A DNA stretch of 64,000 bases, taken from assembly GCA_026414605.1 (NCBI GenBank), contig JAOAIP010000018.1, positions 44,121-108,120 on the forward strand. The letters run 5' to 3'. Shown piece by piece: positions 45,080 to 54,324 of the stretch. Under the pieces are notes generated by a model. It had not been told where the DNA came from. It worked only from the letters and a program-made list of their open reading frames with translations, and did not search any database. How positions within the stretch are numbered: the first letter of the stretch is position 1; the number at the start of each line of letters is the position of its first letter. This DNA comes from Bacteroidia bacterium (GTDB taxonomy: Bacteria > Bacteroidota > Bacteroidia > B-17B0 > Aurantibacillaceae). A program made the position numbers and the translations under genes.

Positions 45080-45087
45080 CAAATGTA
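45080..45087 (-). promoter_or_regulatory. -7 box TACATTTG of lpxH
   Basis: Minus-strand consensus box 12 nt before the ATG at 45067; decides between two possible starts. Confidence 0.6.
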
Positions 45088-45129
45088 GTGAATAATAAAA
45101 AATTATTTGCTAAAAGATTGTAATCAAAC

Positions 45130-45906
45130 TTATTCTTGTAATCTTGTAAAGATACTCAAAGTATTTTGATAACATTGTTGAATGATATCATCAATGGATA
45201 CTTGCTTAACTTGTGCTAATTTTTCTGCTATTATTTTAATGTATGCTGGTTCATTTCTTTTCCCTCTATAAGGGGCTGGGGCTAAATAAGGTGCATCTGT
45301 TTCTAAAACAAAATACGTCCCATCAATTGCTTTTAAAACTTCTGGTAAAGTAGATTTTTTGAATGTAATTACTCCACCAATGCCCAATTTGAAACGTTGA
45401 TATTGAATAATTTTTTGTGCTTGTTCTAATGTTCCTGTAAAGCAATGAAATACACCTTTTGGTAGTTGGGGCATTTCACTTAAAATAGAAAATATCTCAT
45501 CAAAAGCATCTCTACAATGAATAGATACAGGATAATCATATTTTACAGCCCATTCTAATTGTGTTTTGAAAACCATTTTCTGTTCTTTCAAAAATGTTTT
45601 ATCCCAATACAAATCCATTCCAATTTCTCCAATTCCAATAAATTCTCTTTTTTGCAACTCTTGATGAATAATGACTAACTCTTTTTCATAATTTTGATTT
45701 ACACTCGTTGGATGTAATCCCATCATTGCAAAACATTTATTGGGATAAGTTTGTTCTGTTTCATACAATCTTTGAATGGACGATACATCAATATTAGGCA
45801 ATAGTATCTTTTCAATGCCCACCATTTCAGCGTTTCTTATGCATTGTTCTCTGTCATTATCAAATTCTTCTGAAAACAAATGGCAATGTGTGTCAATTAA
45901 TTTCAT
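45130..45906 (-). CDS. TatD-family metal-dependent hydrolase/DNase
   Basis: A 258-residue TIM-barrel hydrolase. Metal ligands and signatures: LIDTHCHLFSEEFD (3-16), GLHPTSV near 63, IGEIGMDLYWD near 93-103, PVSIHCRDAFDE near 128, KGVFHCFTGTLEQA near 150 and VLETDAPYLAPAPYRGKRNEPAYI near 200-223. Members act as 3'-5' exonucleases or D-aminoacyl-tRNA deacylase-like enzymes. It lies 10 nt after the flippase gene on the same strand and shares no clear promoter of its own. Confidence 0.93.
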   Translation of the reverse strand: MKLIDTHCHLFSEEFDNDREQCIRNAEMVGIEKILLPNIDVSSIQRLYETEQTYPNKCFAMMGLHPTSVNQNYEKELVIIHQELQKREFIGIGEIGMDLYWDKTFLKEQKMVFKTQLEWAVKYDYPVSIHCRDAFDEIFSILSEMPQLPKGVFHCFTGTLEQAQKIIQYQRFKLGIGGVITFKKSTLPEVLKAIDGTYFVLETDAPYLAPAPYRGKRNEPAYIKIIAEKLAQVKQVSIDDIIQQCYQNTLSIFTRLQE

Positions 45907-45916
45907 AGTAAATTAT

Positions 45917-47368
45917 TTAAAGCAATTTGCTTTTAATATCATTCAAAAAAATCTTTAATTCATTTTTGTATACAATAAAAAATAATATCGCAAATATCAA
46001 TACCACTAAAATATTACTTATGCGATAATCTATCTTTATCAAATAAAACAATCCTATGAGTGCAGAAATCAAAAATGTGATGCCATACCATTTCCAATAA
46101 TTGACTTTATTTTCTCTTAAATATCTTGTGGTATAATAATGATAAAACACGACTACAAGTAATTTTACTAAAATCCCTATCAATACCGCCGCAATCAATC
46201 CAAACATCGGAATAAATACATAAGATAAAATCAATTGAATAAGCACGCTCCACATATTAGCGATAAACATTTGTAAAGTTTTTTTGGCATATAATAATGC
46301 AAAATAATAAGGATATATCAACGTTCGGATAATATAACCCGATGCAATCAATCCTATCATAGGAAATACGTAATAATATTTTTTGTCATAAATTATCCAT
46401 TCAATGAATAACGGCAAAATCATAATAAATACAAGCACTGCAAAAATTATGACCGATACAAAAACATTAAAATAACGATTTGTTTCTATTGTAAATCCTA
46501 ATTTTTTGTGTTTGTTCCAAATATCAAATACTTTTGAAATCATCGCCATTGATAAACCATTTTGAATAAATTCAATCCCAATAAAACATTTTAATATCAA
46601 ATCATAACTGGCTAAATCATTTACATCTACATAGTTTTTCAAAAAGTATCTATCAATATTTCCTACTATCCAATTCATTACAGCAAAAGCAAAAAGAGCC
46701 CAACTCTTTTGAATAAATTCTTTAATAAACTGCCATTCTATTTGCCATTGTATTTTATTTTTCATCAGTATGATATTAAATACTAAAATAACAATCCCTG
46801 ACAAAAAACGCCCATAGATAGGACCTATCAATGTATCTGGATATAAAAACAAACCACTCAAAGAAATACTAATTGTAGCCAAAAAATTAGTAAAATTGGC
46901 AAAGAAAAAAAGTTTTGGTTTTTGTTCATAAATAAATGTTGACATTGATACTTTAAATAAAGCATTACAAAATCCTGTGAGAATAGATAAAAAACCATAA
47001 GGATAAAACACAACTGGTAGTTGATTATTAAAAATTATTTTTAATAAAGAATCGCCCCATACAATGCTGATTAAAACAATGGCTATCCCTTGTAAAATCA
47101 AATAAAGAAAAACACTGCCGTTAAGTAATTTTATCTTTTCTGTATTTTGTTTAATTTCAGTAAATATGACACCATAATATTGATCAAAAGAAAAAGAGAA
47201 CAATATCTGAAACAATAATGAAATACCAATGTAAAAACTTAATGCCACATAATTTGTTGGACTTAAATAATTGGCATAAAATGGCAACAACAATACGCTT
47301 GCCGCCATTGGCAAGGCATTCCCAATAGTAAATAACAATGACTCTTTTATAAATGAAATTTTAATCAT
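45917..47368 (-). CDS. Wzx-like polysaccharide flippase (MATE/MVF superfamily)
   Basis: A 483-residue inner-membrane protein with twelve to fourteen hydrophobic helices in the pattern of polysaccharide biosynthesis flippases: FIKESLLFTIGNALPMAASVLLLPFYANYLSPTNYVALSFY at the N-terminus (first two helices with the YxxxLsp.nya motif), QKSWALFAFAVMNWIVGNIDRYFLKNYVDVNDLASYDL near 215-250 with the typical DRyfL, and a C-terminal set ending in ILVVLIFAILFFIVYK. It would move lipid-linked glycan across the inner membrane. Together with the polymerase-like gene at 30.5 kb it suggests a surface polysaccharide. Next to tatD and radA on one strand. Confidence 0.85.
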   Translation of the reverse strand: MIKISFIKESLLFTIGNALPMAASVLLLPFYANYLSPTNYVALSFYIGISLLFQILFSFSFDQYYGVIFTEIKQNTEKIKLLNGSVFLYLILQGIAIVLISIVWGDSLLKIIFNNQLPVVFYPYGFLSILTGFCNALFKVSMSTFIYEQKPKLFFFANFTNFLATISISLSGLFLYPDTLIGPIYGRFLSGIVILVFNIILMKNKIQWQIEWQFIKEFIQKSWALFAFAVMNWIVGNIDRYFLKNYVDVNDLASYDLILKCFIGIEFIQNGLSMAMISKVFDIWNKHKKLGFTIETNRYFNVFVSVIIFAVLVFIMILPLFIEWIIYDKKYYYVFPMIGLIASGYIIRTLIYPYYFALLYAKKTLQMFIANMWSVLIQLILSYVFIPMFGLIAAVLIGILVKLLVVVFYHYYTTRYLRENKVNYWKWYGITFLISALIGLFYLIKIDYRISNILVVLIFAILFFIVYKNELKIFLNDIKSKLL

Positions 47369-47376
47369 TGAACATT

Positions 47377-48738
47377 TTACCCCTTGAATAATTTTTGAAA
47401 CATACTTTCTAACTTATTCACACCAATGACTTGTATTTTGTAAGATGATGTGTGTGAAAGCGACTTAAAATTACTTTGCGAAATAAAAATTTTTTCAAAC
47501 CCCAATTTTTCTGCTTCTGATATCCGCTGTTCAATTCTATTTACAGGACGAATTTCGCCAGTAAGTCCAATTTCTGCACTAAAACAATATCTTTGAGAAA
47601 TAGGAATGTCATAATTGCTGGATGTGATGGCGGCTGCCAATGCTAAATCCGTAGCAGGATCTTCTACCTTTAAGCCCCCTGCAATGTTGACAAATACATC
47701 TTTTTGATACAATTTCAATCCGTATTTTTTTTCAAGCACGGCTAAAAGCATTGACAATCGCCTTAAATCAAAACCCGTAGCCGATCTTTGTGCGGTGGCA
47801 TAAGCAGAAGTGGTAACTAATGCTTGCGTTTCTACCATCAAAGGACGATTCCCTTCTAAAATGGTAGCAATAGCCACGCCCGATACATCTTCATCTCGTT
47901 GATTGATCAGAATTTCAGAAGGATTACTCACTTGTCTTAATCCTGTGCCTTGCATTTCGTAAATGCCAATTTCATTAGTGCTTCCAAAACGATTTTTAGT
48001 AGTTCTCAAAATACGATAAAGATAATGTTGATCGCCTTCAAACTGCAGCACCGTATCCACCATATGTTCTAAAACCTTTGGTCCGGCTAAGGATCCATCT
48101 TTAGTAATATGTCCAATAATAAAAAAAGGAATGTGTGATGTTTTGGCAACCTTCATAATTTCTGCTGCACATTCTCTTACTTGTGATACACTTCCTGGAG
48201 CACTTTCTAAAACATTGGTTGTCAACGTTTGAATGGAATCAATAATGACTAATTGCGGTTTTAATTGTTCTATGATGGGCAATAAATTTTGAATAACCGT
48301 TTCATTGACAATATAACACTCTGAATTTTGATGTTTAATTCTTTTGGCTCTTAATAAAATTTGTTGTTCACTTTCTTCTCCTGATACATACACTACTCGC
48401 AATGGATTTTGCAAGGCAGTTTGTAACATTAATGTAGATTTTCCTATACCGGGCTCTCCGCCAAATAAAATAAGAGATCCGGGCACAATGCCGCCACCTA
48501 ATACCCGATTTAATTCTTCATCCGAAGTTACAAATCGTTCTTGTTCTTGTGCTGTTATTTCGTGAATTAATTTAATGTTTGCTGTGTTTACTGGAATGGA
48601 CGATTTCTTTTTATTGTCTTTGTTAACAATTTCTTCTACTAATGTATTCCATTCTCCACAAGATGGACATTTGCCCATCCATTTCAAAGATTGAAAACCA
48701 CAATTCTGACAATAATAAGCCGTTTTTACCTTAGACAT
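47377..48738 (-). CDS. radA: DNA repair protein RadA
   Basis: A 453-residue branch-migration helicase active in recombination. In order: zinc finger YYCQNCGFQSLKWMGKCPSCGEWNTL (8-33) with four Cys, Walker A LFGGEPGIGKSTLMLQ near 90, Walker B LVIIDSIQTL near 160, the RadA-specific KNRFGSTNEIGIYEM near 245, and a C-terminal Lon-like domain (about 285-450) with VFVNIAGGLKVEDPATDLALA and FSAEIGLTGEIRPV. The ATG at 48738 is preferred to an in-frame ATG 8 codons earlier, because MSKVKTAYYC is the usual opening. It overlaps the end of the delta' gene by 8 nt. Confidence 0.97.
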   Translation of the reverse strand: MSKVKTAYYCQNCGFQSLKWMGKCPSCGEWNTLVEEIVNKDNKKKSSIPVNTANIKLIHEITAQEQERFVTSDEELNRVLGGGIVPGSLILFGGEPGIGKSTLMLQTALQNPLRVVYVSGEESEQQILLRAKRIKHQNSECYIVNETVIQNLLPIIEQLKPQLVIIDSIQTLTTNVLESAPGSVSQVRECAAEIMKVAKTSHIPFFIIGHITKDGSLAGPKVLEHMVDTVLQFEGDQHYLYRILRTTKNRFGSTNEIGIYEMQGTGLRQVSNPSEILINQRDEDVSGVAIATILEGNRPLMVETQALVTTSAYATAQRSATGFDLRRLSMLLAVLEKKYGLKLYQKDVFVNIAGGLKVEDPATDLALAAAITSSNYDIPISQRYCFSAEIGLTGEIRPVNRIEQRISEAEKLGFEKIFISQSNFKSLSHTSSYKIQVIGVNKLESMFQKLFKG

Positions 48739-49876
48739 TGACTTTCTTTTTAAATAATTCATTACACCTTAAAAAAAGATCTGTCAGTAAAATACGCACA
48801 TTTGCATTTCTAACAGTATGATGATAGGCATCGTTAAATAATTCATAAAGTTTGGGGATATTATCTTCATTGGCATAAGGATAAAATTTTGCAATAAAAT
48901 CTTTTTCTTGTTGTGTGGCTTTAATTTTATCTTGCAAATGAAAATGTTGTAATAAAGAATAATGAAAAATATCTAAACTGTATTCTAAAAATCGCTTTAA
49001 TGCTTCTCTTCCTTCTGATTCATATTTTTTAATCCATTGATCAATGCTTGCCATTTCAAATTTTATGGCTAATCTTGCAAATTCCTTAAAATCATTGAGT
49101 AATGCAGTATATTCTTCATAGTTATTCAAAATATGAATGGCTTTATTGATATTACCATTACTAATGAATGCTATTTCTTGTGCTTTGTCTTGATTAATAT
49201 TAAACTGTGTGATCAAATAATCTGTAATATCTTTTTCAGAAAATGCAGGTACACGATATTGTTGAACACGAGAGATAATAGTGGCTAATAATTCTTCTGG
49301 ATGAGAAGATACTAATAAAAACAAACTTTGTGGTGGTGGTTCTTCCAAGGTCTTTAAAAGTTTATTAGCGGCGGCAGCGGGCATCATTTCTGGCTTCCAA
49401 ATACATACGATATTGTACTTATCACCTACTGCCGAATAGGATATGTTTTGAATAATTTGTTCAATATCCTTTACAGAAATGAGGGCTTGTTTATTTTTCC
49501 CTTTAACTTCTTTTAATACATCATCATAAGAAATAAAAGGATTTTCTTTAAACAATCTATAAAAAGCAGAAGCAACATCTGTATCATCTTCGCTTTCTGA
49601 TTTTTGAGAAGAGGTGGAAAATTTGGGCAATACAAAATGAAATCCTGGATAAAATAAGTTTTGTGTTTGCTTACAAGATCTACATTCCCCACAAGGATAA
49701 AATCCATTAGGATGGTCGCAATGTAGATATTGCATAAATCCCAGTGCAAGAGGTAGGGCAGCATTGCCATCTTCTCCAATAAGTAACAATGCGTGTGGCA
49801 AACGTTTTTGAATGTACAATTCTGACAGATATTTTTTTGTATCTTCTAAATCCGGTATTTGTTGCCAAAGCATCAT
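48731..49876 (-). CDS. holB: DNA polymerase III subunit delta' (HolB)
   Basis: A 381-residue clamp-loader subunit. N-terminal AAA-like domain: KRLPHALLLIGEDGNAALPLALGFMQYL near 30-57 (the Walker A is degenerate, as in delta' proteins), a zinc module CDHPNGFYPCGECRSCKQTQN near 58-78 with four Cys, VKDIEQIIQNISYSAV near 141, IWKPEMMPAAAANKLLKTLEEPPPQSLFLLVSSHPEELLATIISRVQQYRVP near 163-215 with the SRxQ-type SRVQQYR sensor. The C-terminal helical domain is diverged. ATG codons at 49876 and 49873 are both possible; a TATTTTTG box at 49898-49905 precedes. It heads the leftward unit with radA, flippase and tatD. Confidence 0.9.
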   Translation of the reverse strand: MMLWQQIPDLEDTKKYLSELYIQKRLPHALLLIGEDGNAALPLALGFMQYLHCDHPNGFYPCGECRSCKQTQNLFYPGFHFVLPKFSTSSQKSESEDDTDVASAFYRLFKENPFISYDDVLKEVKGKNKQALISVKDIEQIIQNISYSAVGDKYNIVCIWKPEMMPAAAANKLLKTLEEPPPQSLFLLVSSHPEELLATIISRVQQYRVPAFSEKDITDYLITQFNINQDKAQEIAFISNGNINKAIHILNNYEEYTALLNDFKEFARLAIKFEMASIDQWIKKYESEGREALKRFLEYSLDIFHYSLLQHFHLQDKIKATQQEKDFIAKFYPYANEDNIPKLYELFNDAYHHTVRNANVRILLTDLFLRCNELFKKKVNV

Positions 49877-49897
49877 CAAGTAAAAAATTTAATGCGA

Positions 49898-49905
49898 CAA
49901 AAATA
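49898..49905 (-). promoter_or_regulatory. -7 box TATTTTTG of the holB-radA unit
   Basis: Minus-strand consensus 21 nt before the first ATG. The divergent gap to lpd (49906-50103) also carries the lpd box. Confidence 0.6.
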
Positions 49906-50072
49906 CAAATCACAAATTACAATAATAGTATAAAATTCGGTGAATTATTTTTTTAGGTGGACAAATCATAGGTAAAGAAAAAAATTCGTAGGATTAATTC
50001 TCTTTTATATTGTTAGGTAGGACTTTTGTTTATCCAAAAATAAATTCAGAATTATTAGCAAATAGAAATCAT

Positions 50073-50080
50073 TATATTTG
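50073..50080 (+). promoter_or_regulatory. -7 box TATATTTG of lpd
   Basis: Consensus box 23 nt before the ATG at 50104. Confidence 0.65.
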
Positions 50081-50103
50081 CCACAAATTAAAAATTAAAC
50101 TTT

Positions 50104-51492
50104 ATGAATTACGACATTATTGTAATTGGAAGTGGACCTGGTGGATATGTAACCGCCATCAGATCATCTCAATTAGGATTTAAAACAGCCATTATTGAAA
50201 AAGAAGCCCTTGGCGGTGTTTGTCTCAACTGGGGATGTATTCCTACAAAAGCATTATTAAAAAGTGCTCAAGTTTTTGAATACCTCAAACATGCCAAAGA
50301 TTATGGCATTTCTGCAGAAAGCATTAAAGCCGATTTTCCTGCTGTTATTAAAAGAAGTCGTGATGTGGCAGATAGTATGAGCAAAGGCGTACAATTCTTA
50401 ATGAAAAAAAATAAAATAGATGTAATTTATGGTACAGCCAAGGTAAAACCTGGTAAGAAAGTAGAAGTTCAACTTAAAGAAGGGGGCACACAAACCTATT
50501 CTGCACAACACATCATCATCGCTGTAGGGGCTCGTTCAAGACAATTACCTAATTTGCCTCAAGATGGAAAATACATCATTGGATACAGAGAAGCATTGAC
50601 CCTCAAAGAACAACCCAAATCAATGATTGTAGTAGGTTCTGGGGCTATTGGAAGTGAATTTGCTTATTTTTATGCTACAATGGGCACACAAGTAACACTC
50701 GTAGAGTTTATGCCCAACATTGTGCCATTAGAAGATGAAGAAGTTTCAAAACAATTAGAAAAATCATTCAAAAAAATTGGCATTGAAGTAATGACCAATT
50801 CTTCTGTAGAAAAAGTAGATATTAAAAACAACAAATGTATTACTACCATCAAAACCGCTTCTGGCACTATTACCAAAGAAGCCGATATTGTTCTTTCTGC
50901 GGTTGGTATTCAAGCCAATTTAGAAGGCATTGGGCTTGAAGACGTTGGTATCAAAACAGATAAAGGAAAAATTGTAGTAGATGAATACTATCGTACCAAT
51001 GTTCCAGGTTACTATGCTATTGGAGATTGTGTTGGTGGACAAGCATTAGCCCACGTAGCCAGTGCAGAAGGTATTACTTGTGTTGAAAAAATTAAAGGTC
51101 TTCACGTAGAACCAATCAATTACAACAATATCCCTGCTTGTACTTATACCTCTCCCGAAATTGCTTCTGTTGGTTATACAGAAAAGAAAGCCAAAGAATT
51201 GGGATACGAAATTAAAGTAGGAAAATTCCCATTCACTGCATCTGGAAAAGCCAAAGCCGCCGGTGCTCCCGATGGATTTGTAAAACTTATTTTTGATGCT
51301 AAATATGGAGAACTCTTGGGGGCTCATTTAATTGGCTATAATGTAACTGAAATGATTGCTGAATTAGTAGCGGCTCGTAAATTAGAAACTACAGGACACG
51401 AACTTATCAAAACAGTTCATCCGCATCCTACTATTAGTGAAGCCATTATGGAAGCCGCTGCTGCTGCTTATGGTGAAGTTATTCACTTATAA
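50104..51492 (+). CDS. lpd: Dihydrolipoyl dehydrogenase
   Basis: A 462-residue FAD flavoprotein, the E3 of 2-oxoacid dehydrogenase and glycine cleavage complexes. FAD site YDIIVIGSGPGGYVTAIRSSQLG (3-25), redox-active pair GGVCLNWGCIPTKALLKSA near 38-56 (CLNWGC), NAD site SMIVVGSGAIGSEFAYFYATMGTQVTLVE near 177-205, FAD C-terminal loop YYAIGDCVGGQALAHVASAEG near 305, and the interface HPHPTISEAIMEAAAAAYG with the catalytic His-Glu near 440. Length is standard. Monocistronic: own promoter at 50073 and a strong terminator after the stop. E1 and E2 genes are not in the window. Confidence 0.97.
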   Translation: MNYDIIVIGSGPGGYVTAIRSSQLGFKTAIIEKEALGGVCLNWGCIPTKALLKSAQVFEYLKHAKDYGISAESIKADFPAVIKRSRDVADSMSKGVQFLMKKNKIDVIYGTAKVKPGKKVEVQLKEGGTQTYSAQHIIIAVGARSRQLPNLPQDGKYIIGYREALTLKEQPKSMIVVGSGAIGSEFAYFYATMGTQVTLVEFMPNIVPLEDEEVSKQLEKSFKKIGIEVMTNSSVEKVDIKNNKCITTIKTASGTITKEADIVLSAVGIQANLEGIGLEDVGIKTDKGKIVVDEYYRTNVPGYYAIGDCVGGQALAHVASAEGITCVEKIKGLHVEPINYNNIPACTYTSPEIASVGYTEKKAKELGYEIKVGKFPFTASGKAKAAGAPDGFVKLIFDAKYGELLGAHLIGYNVTEMIAELVAARKLETTGHELIKTVHPHPTISEAIMEAAAAAYGEVIHL

Positions 51493-51510
51493 TTTCTCCC
51501 TTTCTATTGA

Positions 51511-51546
51511 TAGCCATAGTTCCTTAAAAGAACTATGGCTTTTTTA
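51511..51546 (+). terminator. Terminator of lpd
   Basis: Stem TAGCCATAGTTC / GAACTATGGCT with an intervening CTTAAAA loop, then TTTTTTATTTTT. Confidence 0.92.
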
Positions 51547-51643
51547 TTTTTCTGTTTTTTAAATCTATATTGATTGATAGCCATCAAGAACGGAACTATC
51601 TTAAAGTAAGATATTTTCTTACTTTTCAACCAATTTATTTCTA

Positions 51644-51651
51644 TAATTTTG
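51644..51651 (+). promoter_or_regulatory. -7 box TAATTTTG of the CCG Fe-S protein gene
   Basis: Consensus box 24 nt before the ATG at 51676; an in-frame TTG at 51649 lies within it and is rejected. Confidence 0.6.
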
Positions 51652-51675
51652 CACAAAAAAATAAAACACTATAAA

Positions 51676-52464
51676 ATGATTACACTGAAGATAAAAACAA
51701 TGGCAGAAGTAGTTGCCAACGGAGAAACAGTAGAATATCTCTTTTGGGTAGGATGTGCAGGAAGTTTTGATGAAAGAACACAAAAAATTACAAAAGCATT
51801 AGCCAAAATTCTACAAGCCGCCAATGTTTCTTTTGCTGTATTAGGAACCGAAGAAACTTGCACAGGCGACCCTGCTAAACGTGCAGGCAATGAATTTTTA
51901 TTTCAAATGCAAGCACTACAAAACATCACTACTTTAAATAATTATGGTGTAAAAAAAATTGTTACTGCTTGTCCTCATTGTTTTAATACTCTCAAAAATG
52001 AATATCCTCAATTGGGTGGACATTACGAAGTCATTCACCATTCTCAGCTCATTCAAAAACTTATTGATGATGGAAAAGTAACAATACAAGGTGGAACATT
52101 CAAGGGAAAAAAAGTAGTGTATCACGATCCTTGTTATCTTGGACGTGCTAATAATATCTATGAAGCACCAAGGGCTGTAATTGAAAAATTAGAAACTGAA
52201 ATGAGTGAGATGAAACGTAGCCGATCAAAAGGATTTTGTTGCGGTGCTGGAGGGGCTCAAATATTCAAGGAAGCCGAAAAAGGAACTAAAGAAGTTAATA
52301 ACGAACGTGCAGAAGAAGCATTAGCCCATCAGCCAGATATTATTGCTGTGGCTTGTCCTTTTTGTAATTTAATGTTGAACGATGGCGTAAAGCATTATCA
52401 ACAAGAAAATAAGGTGCAAGTAAAAGACATTGCTCAACTTATTGCAGAAGCCGCAGATTTGTGA
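51676..52464 (+). CDS. CCG-domain (HdrB/LutA-like) Fe-S protein
   Basis: A 262-residue protein with two cysteine-rich CCG domains, as in heterodisulfide reductase subunit B, GlpC and LutA. Domain 1: EYLFWVGCAGSFDERTQ near 21, TCTGDPAKRAGNEFL near 60, KKIVTACPHCFNTLKNEYPQLGG near 92. Domain 2: KVVYHDPCYLGRANNIYEAPR near 145, KGFCCGAGGAQIFKEA near 180, IAVACPFCNLMLNDGVKHY near 216. These Cys sets bind a noncubane [4Fe-4S] cluster in relatives. In Bacteroidetes it is usually coupled to a second Fe-S membrane protein, but none is adjacent here; the gene stands alone after the lpd terminator. Electron partner unknown. Confidence 0.9.
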   Translation: MITLKIKTMAEVVANGETVEYLFWVGCAGSFDERTQKITKALAKILQAANVSFAVLGTEETCTGDPAKRAGNEFLFQMQALQNITTLNNYGVKKIVTACPHCFNTLKNEYPQLGGHYEVIHHSQLIQKLIDDGKVTIQGGTFKGKKVVYHDPCYLGRANNIYEAPRAVIEKLETEMSEMKRSRSKGFCCGAGGAQIFKEAEKGTKEVNNERAEEALAHQPDIIAVACPFCNLMLNDGVKHYQQENKVQVKDIAQLIAEAADL

Positions 52465-52480
52465 TGATAATGGTGTATGA

Positions 52481-52560
52481 TTAGTCAGAAATTGAAAGCA
52501 AGTAACCCCGAAGGGACGAAATAATAGAGGGCAGGGTGAAGCCCTGTGAAAATTAAAACA
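52481..52560 (+). repeat. Partial type A/B repeat
   Basis: A weak type A remnant (AGAAATTGAAAGCAAG) followed by AACCCCGAAGGGACG, AGGGCAGGGTGAAGCCCTG. The same order as in the 41321 block, but the first and last palindromes are missing. Confidence 0.6.
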
Positions 52561-52626
52561 TCGTGACTCTAACGGCTATATTTATTCAAAATATAAACTC
52601 AAACAAAAATTCAAATTAAACTCAAA

Positions 52627-54324
52627 ATGATATCCTTCAAAAACAAAAGAAAAATAACTTTATCAATAATTGTTCTAATTCTACCTTTATTCTATTTTTT
52701 TTATGATGATAATGATTTGTTTGAAATCACCAAAAACTTAGAGATATTCAATAGTGTTTATAGAAATATCCACGAGTCCTATATTGAAAAACCCAAATCA
52801 GGCGAACTCATCAAAACTGCCATTGATGCAATGCTCAATTCATTAGACCCTTATACTAATTTTATTGGCGAAGACGACATAGAAGATTATCGCTTTCAAA
52901 CTACAGGAGTTTATGCAGGTATTGGCGGAACATTAGCAAAAATCAATGACAAATTATACATTACAGAAGTATATTCCAATTCACCCGCACATATCAATGG
53001 ATTAGTTCCTGGTACAGAAATTCTTGCTGTAAATGGAAAAGATGTATCTAAATTATCTGTTTCAGAAGTCATTAGTTTGATTAAAGGAGAAGCCGGCACA
53101 ACAGTTCAAATAAAATTCATTCCTTTTAGAAGTACGACACCTGTTGAAAAAGTAATTACTCGTCAAGAAATAAAATTATCAAATAATGTATTTTATACAA
53201 CACTCAAAAACAATGTAGGATACATTCGTTTACAATCATTTACAGAAAATTGTTCTGATGAAGTCAAAAAAGCATTGATAGAATTGAAAAAACAAAATAT
53301 CCGTTCGTTGTTATTGGATTTGAGAGATAATCCTGGTGGATTGTTGAACGAAGCAGTATATTTAGTCAATCTCTTTGTGCCCAAAGATGTAGAAGTTGTG
53401 TATACAAAAGGCCGAACATCTAACTGGTATAAGTCCTATAGAACATTATTTCAACCTGTTGATACAGAAATTCCTTTGGCTGTTTTAATCAATGAAAATT
53501 CGGCGTCGGCTTCTGAAATTGTAGCAGGGGCTTTACAAGATTTGGATAGAGCCGTTATCATAGGAAGTCGTTCGTATGGAAAAGGATTAGTGCAAAATAC
53601 TATTGATTTGCCATACAATACAAAACTAAAAGTAACTATTGCTAAATACTATACGCCCAGTGGGAGATGTATTCAAGCATTGGATTATTCTCAAAAAGAC
53701 AAATCGGGTAGAGTATTAGCAGTACCTGATTCATTGATTACGGCATTTAAAACTAAAAATGGTCGTATTGTTTATGATGGAGCAGGCATTACACCCGATA
53801 TTAAAACAAAATCCGAAAACTTATCAGCAATACTTTTAGATCTAAATGAACAAAATTTATTTTTCTTATATGCTTATCAATATGCTTTAAAAAGACAAAG
53901 TATTCCTGCGGTAAAAGATTTTTCACTCTCTGAAAATGATATTCAAGAGTTTTTAAACTTTTTGAAAGACAAAAAATACATTTATCATTCCAGTCAAGAA
54001 AATATCTTAAAAGAATTTAAACTTAGTGCAGAAAATGATAGCATTTATGAAGAAATTAAAAAAGAATATGAAGCCCTTTTTGATGGGTTAAGTAAAATTC
54101 AAGAAAAACTATTGCAAAAAAATAAATCCATCATCAAAGAATTTTTAGAAATAAATATCATCAATTTTTATTACTACTCAAAAGGAAAAGAAGAATATAT
54201 TGTATTAAAAGATAATGAAATAGAACAAGCCGTACAAATCATTTCCGATAACAATAAAGTAAAAGAGATTTTAAGCAAAATTGATCCCCCTAAAAAGCCA
54301 TTCAATTCTGAAAAAAGATTTTAA
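52627..54324 (+). CDS. S41 C-terminal processing peptidase with PDZ domain
   Basis: A 565-residue CtpA-like protease. N-terminal transmembrane/signal helix (ITLSIIVLILPLFYFFY); helical cap with LNSLDPYTNFIGEDDIEDYRFQTTGVYAGIGG near 70-100; PDZ domain (about 95-180: VYSNSPAHINGLVPGTEILAVNGKDVSKL); peptidase core with RSLLLDLRDNPGGLLNEAVYLVNLF near 223, nucleophile Ser in INENSASASEIVAGALQDLDRA near 294 and base Lys in GSRSYGKGLVQNTI near 319. The C-terminal 150 residues are helical and have no recognised domain. It cleaves exported proteins near their C-termini. The methyltransferase gene overlaps its stop by 1 nt (TAATG). Confidence 0.93.
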   Translation: MISFKNKRKITLSIIVLILPLFYFFYDDNDLFEITKNLEIFNSVYRNIHESYIEKPKSGELIKTAIDAMLNSLDPYTNFIGEDDIEDYRFQTTGVYAGIGGTLAKINDKLYITEVYSNSPAHINGLVPGTEILAVNGKDVSKLSVSEVISLIKGEAGTTVQIKFIPFRSTTPVEKVITRQEIKLSNNVFYTTLKNNVGYIRLQSFTENCSDEVKKALIELKKQNIRSLLLDLRDNPGGLLNEAVYLVNLFVPKDVEVVYTKGRTSNWYKSYRTLFQPVDTEIPLAVLINENSASASEIVAGALQDLDRAVIIGSRSYGKGLVQNTIDLPYNTKLKVTIAKYYTPSGRCIQALDYSQKDKSGRVLAVPDSLITAFKTKNGRIVYDGAGITPDIKTKSENLSAILLDLNEQNLFFLYAYQYALKRQSIPAVKDFSLSENDIQEFLNFLKDKKYIYHSSQENILKEFKLSAENDSIYEEIKKEYEALFDGLSKIQEKLLQKNKSIIKEFLEINIINFYYYSKGKEEYIVLKDNEIEQAVQIISDNNKVKEILSKIDPPKKPFNSEKRF

